A stretch of 41,639 nt of DNA, taken from NCBI RefSeq assembly GCF_001683335.1, contig NZ_CP016201.1:102155-143793 (forward strand), in the 5' to 3' direction. The notes beneath the pieces are model-generated. The model did not search any database. It saw only the letters and a program-made list of their open reading frames with translations, and was not told the origin of the DNA. Shown here piece by piece: positions 41,501 through 41,639 of the stretch. Made by a program: the position numbers and the translations under genes. Positions within the stretch are counted from its first letter, which is position 1. Every line of letters begins with the position of its first letter. The stretch is from Selenomonas sp. oral taxon 126 (lineage in GTDB: Bacteria > Bacillota > Negativicutes > Selenomonadales > Selenomonadaceae).

Positions 41501-41639
41501 CGGCGCGTACTGCGCCATGCCGTTTGCCTTTGTGACTGCACTGAAGGCAGGCTTATCCTGCTCCTTCGTACCGATCGCATAGGAGCGGTACGTGCCGTTG
41601 CTCAAATACTCGGTCATTTTGCCCGTATTGCGATCGGAG
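35516..41639 (-). CDS. filamentous adhesin (haemagglutinin/LktA-like), N terminus outside window
   Basis: The frame is open to the window edge, so the first ATG seen (41617) is probably not the start. At least 2040 residues are visible. Most is a right-handed beta-helix pattern of short repeats (LTAQNVSAGG, ATLNAGTNL, GDLTARATNDLTV), typical of filamentous haemagglutinin and the fusobacterial LktA-like adhesins annotated in Negativicutes. A helical, charged segment (~425-565, DADERMKRWKELG to YKTLDESKSYG) interrupts the helix. The C terminus (FKISGGRVRFDKLFIEGRADISY to ITVEM) is non-repetitive. The TPS secretion domain and signal peptide would lie in the missing part. Likely a secreted or surface adhesin; no transporter partner is seen here. 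Confidence 0.85.
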   Translation of the reverse strand, partial: SDRNTGKMTEYLSNGTYRSYAIGTKEQDKPAFSAVTKANGMAQYAPKAGLTYNWTGGRSGHTTEKHYSYGSRFIAWGLIPTGVVGEAMKEENIKNGTTRITTVERSAGDTLPNGAYFGEGDTSKEFRVDGNVYSSDSNPFPDPPDSTKYYGKWLEDKDGNRLYNEDGTPKMDDRKTGKFLGYGIYFLQWNTRKTTDTNNTYHVAADRTIGVDFLTSHEQGNVDVHTKGNLVLNGAIRNLTNRDYAVNLKSDAGRIESSRGNNGIAYTNNLTASAAQGMNLVQSAANTDAVSKVELSTTAGAIDFTAQRGDVQIVKAYAGASSLSDVRIRANGSIRAAQGANPAVKGANITLTSTAAVDLPVWAEGRVDVTADGNITLTQKQTNGDLRVGKISSANGDVHLTAEQGSIIDAVAEEGTLSDADERMKRWKELGLTHGSDAANESTHAAAAAKEERLEGLRRLGKVAAREMSAKGATDAQVEALYNNYQSISEAYRTDADIQKARAAYIAELKASHEAGWSAEEAYKNTIGKAEEKFFADRGIVPTSEHSKTEVDKVRTFIRDYKTLDESKSYGWSANGLRYAIQNSVINSTPGQVTEVKEPNIVGRNITLTAGANRGIGEDGTKKSIANADLMQEENLRALSNARAGELRWTESGVEITRTRPVKVQMRDGGKLNLYGDQRIYVLGKDSTLNLGTVASKGNVDLQGDKGIYGGDTAITAANLSLRAGNGGIGRADRHLLINASGVLDANASGGIYIKQDAARLLTIQSVGSNGDVVLTASKGMRMTNEAGKTDGYIKGRRITLTSDAGDLGTAADGIRIASESLLFANAGTHDVHIASKDSGSLLLGGLKGRNISVSAVNKVELKEADDKAAQLTAEETTNITSSDGSIALTNGAITAKTVNLSAKNGITQSESGSIKSNTLSVKSDGAVSLLGTQNRFPVLTMAGLSGDMVGGSVHIVNTGAMTVADLAAAGNVTIMQKGALTTGAVKTVKAGAATGDVRLHTDDKLTVRGDMDAAGSAELTADKDIAVDGAVTTGGDLKARAKNDLTVNGAISSHGMTQIDAGHDAKFNGNLTSDKDLTILAKNNIVTKEGANLYTKENGRLKAHAAELGGDVRADGTLTIETDERLAVKNVMAGGAATLNAGTNLTAQNVSAGGVATLHAGTDLTAQNVSAGGKAELTAGHDAAINGTVTTGGDLTAHAINDLTVRGAILSHGMAQIDAGHDVVIDGTVTTDGDLTARATNDLTVNGAISSHGMTQIDAGHDAKFNGNLTSDKDLTILAKNNIITKEGATLYTKADGRLKAHSAELGGDVRADGTLTIETDERLAVKNVMAGGVATLNAGTDLTAQNVSAGKDAALTAGKNLSVRDVTAGGAATLNAGTNLTAQNVKAGGAATLHAGTDLTAQNVSAGGKAELTAGHDAAINGTVTTGGDLTARAINDLTVRGAILSHGMAQIDAGHDAAIDGTVTTDGDLKAHATNDLTVNGAISSHGMTQIDAGHDAKFNGNLTSDKDLTILAKNNIITKEGATLYTKADGRLKAHAAELGGDVRADGTLTIETDDTLTAKNVTAGKAATLKAGTDLKAANVTAEEAATLNAGTNLTAQNVSAGGTATLNAGTQITAQNVTAGGKATLTAGTSLKANDVKAGGAADLHSQKEMETGSISADTVKLRAEDGDIHSHGAVHASKEASVSTGTQGTIKLEKGLTAGKDITFATKNGDMLFGGDIHSTGGNIKATVATKGDIKQIGDAKVSVKADAKGIGNVTITNSGEGDVDLHRIYADRDVRVGLAHGNIHVYEINGALVAVMLKDESKKMNLENIIAERRMIVQGADMNLDNVRVREGADGMLSIEPSGARDDRPIDNFTMGNLDLGGSAGVRFERLWANKAKFKISGGRVRFDKLFIEGRADISYAGQETSIYGTPPQIDGNPVTYWNDVNRNNPRSNLDAWRGSDAQGWMHIFFTGPNRQESNGNLLALSNYRFVYSQRENLVDFMGRALRQNMDAALGGLRVSATDGKALAMQEQAENADMSAENAKEDAITVEM
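36690..38600 (-). repeat. duplicated repeat array in the adhesin gene
   Basis: Three near-identical long blocks contain the same GTAAGATCCT landmark at 37101, 37809 and 38403, so the spacings are 708 and 594 bp. The 114-bp difference equals two extra 57-bp modules. Each 57-bp module encodes a 19-residue coil of the type AGGAATLNAGTNLTAQNVS. Very high DNA identity between blocks indicates recent duplication or gene conversion. Confidence 0.9.

Overview
The window looks like a chromosome segment of a Selenomonas-type member of the Negativicutes: a Firmicute lineage with an outer membrane. Three things point there. The glycogen operon has the Firmicute GlgC plus GlgD pair. A secretin and a giant filamentous adhesin imply an outer membrane. 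Base composition is GC-rich, with strong Shine-Dalgarno sites and several TTG/GTG starts. The species assignment is inference; no rRNA or tRNA gene was seen.

Layout. 1-3.7 kb: a leftward, overlapping four-gene unit (DUF2225 protein, unknown protein, exported DUF4127 protein, flavodoxin). 3.8-16.4 kb: a leftward glycogen cluster, glgC-glgD-glgP-glgB-glgA, followed by a fused alpha-amylase/4-alpha-glucanotransferase. 16.9-18.8 kb: a TetR regulator divergent from a P-type-ATPase-like protein that has lost its catalytic motifs, then rpsT. 19.2-22.0 kb: an AbgT-family transporter with peptidase T. 22.1-26.3 kb: an MFS transporter, a truncated second MFS gene, an M48 metalloprotease with TPRs, and an ankyrin protein. 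26.5-29.6 kb: nitroreductase, enolase, a candidate structured small RNA, and a ZIP metal transporter. 29.8-35.3 kb: response regulator, secretin, PilP/GspC-like protein, glucose-6-phosphate isomerase and phosphohexomutase, all leftward. 35.5 kb to the end: a filamentous adhesin whose N terminus lies beyond the window.

How the genes connect. Much of the window is carbon storage and hexose-phosphate metabolism. Phosphohexomutase and Pgi link glucose-1-P, glucose-6-P and fructose-6-P. GlgC/GlgD make ADP-glucose, GlgA and GlgB build glycogen, GlgP and the amylase/glucanotransferase take it apart, and enolase sits lower in glycolysis. A candidate ~199-nt RNA between enolase and ZIP has five hairpins, three CATCCC motifs in or at the edge of its linkers, and a CRP/FNR-like site centred at about -41.5. 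GGGATG, the complement, occurs in the leaders of eno, the phosphohexomutase and glgA, so a small-RNA link between carbon signalling and this metabolism is a testable hypothesis.

Other standout features. A family of ~164-bp imperfectly palindromic, MITE-like repeats has three near-full copies and one 58-bp deletion derivative; one copy supplies the C terminus of the TetR protein. GlgB carries a 146-residue Lys/Ala-rich tail joined through an A10 tract, where a slip of one base in either direction would stop translation within a few codons. The adhesin contains recently duplicated 594/708-bp repeats built from 57-bp modules.
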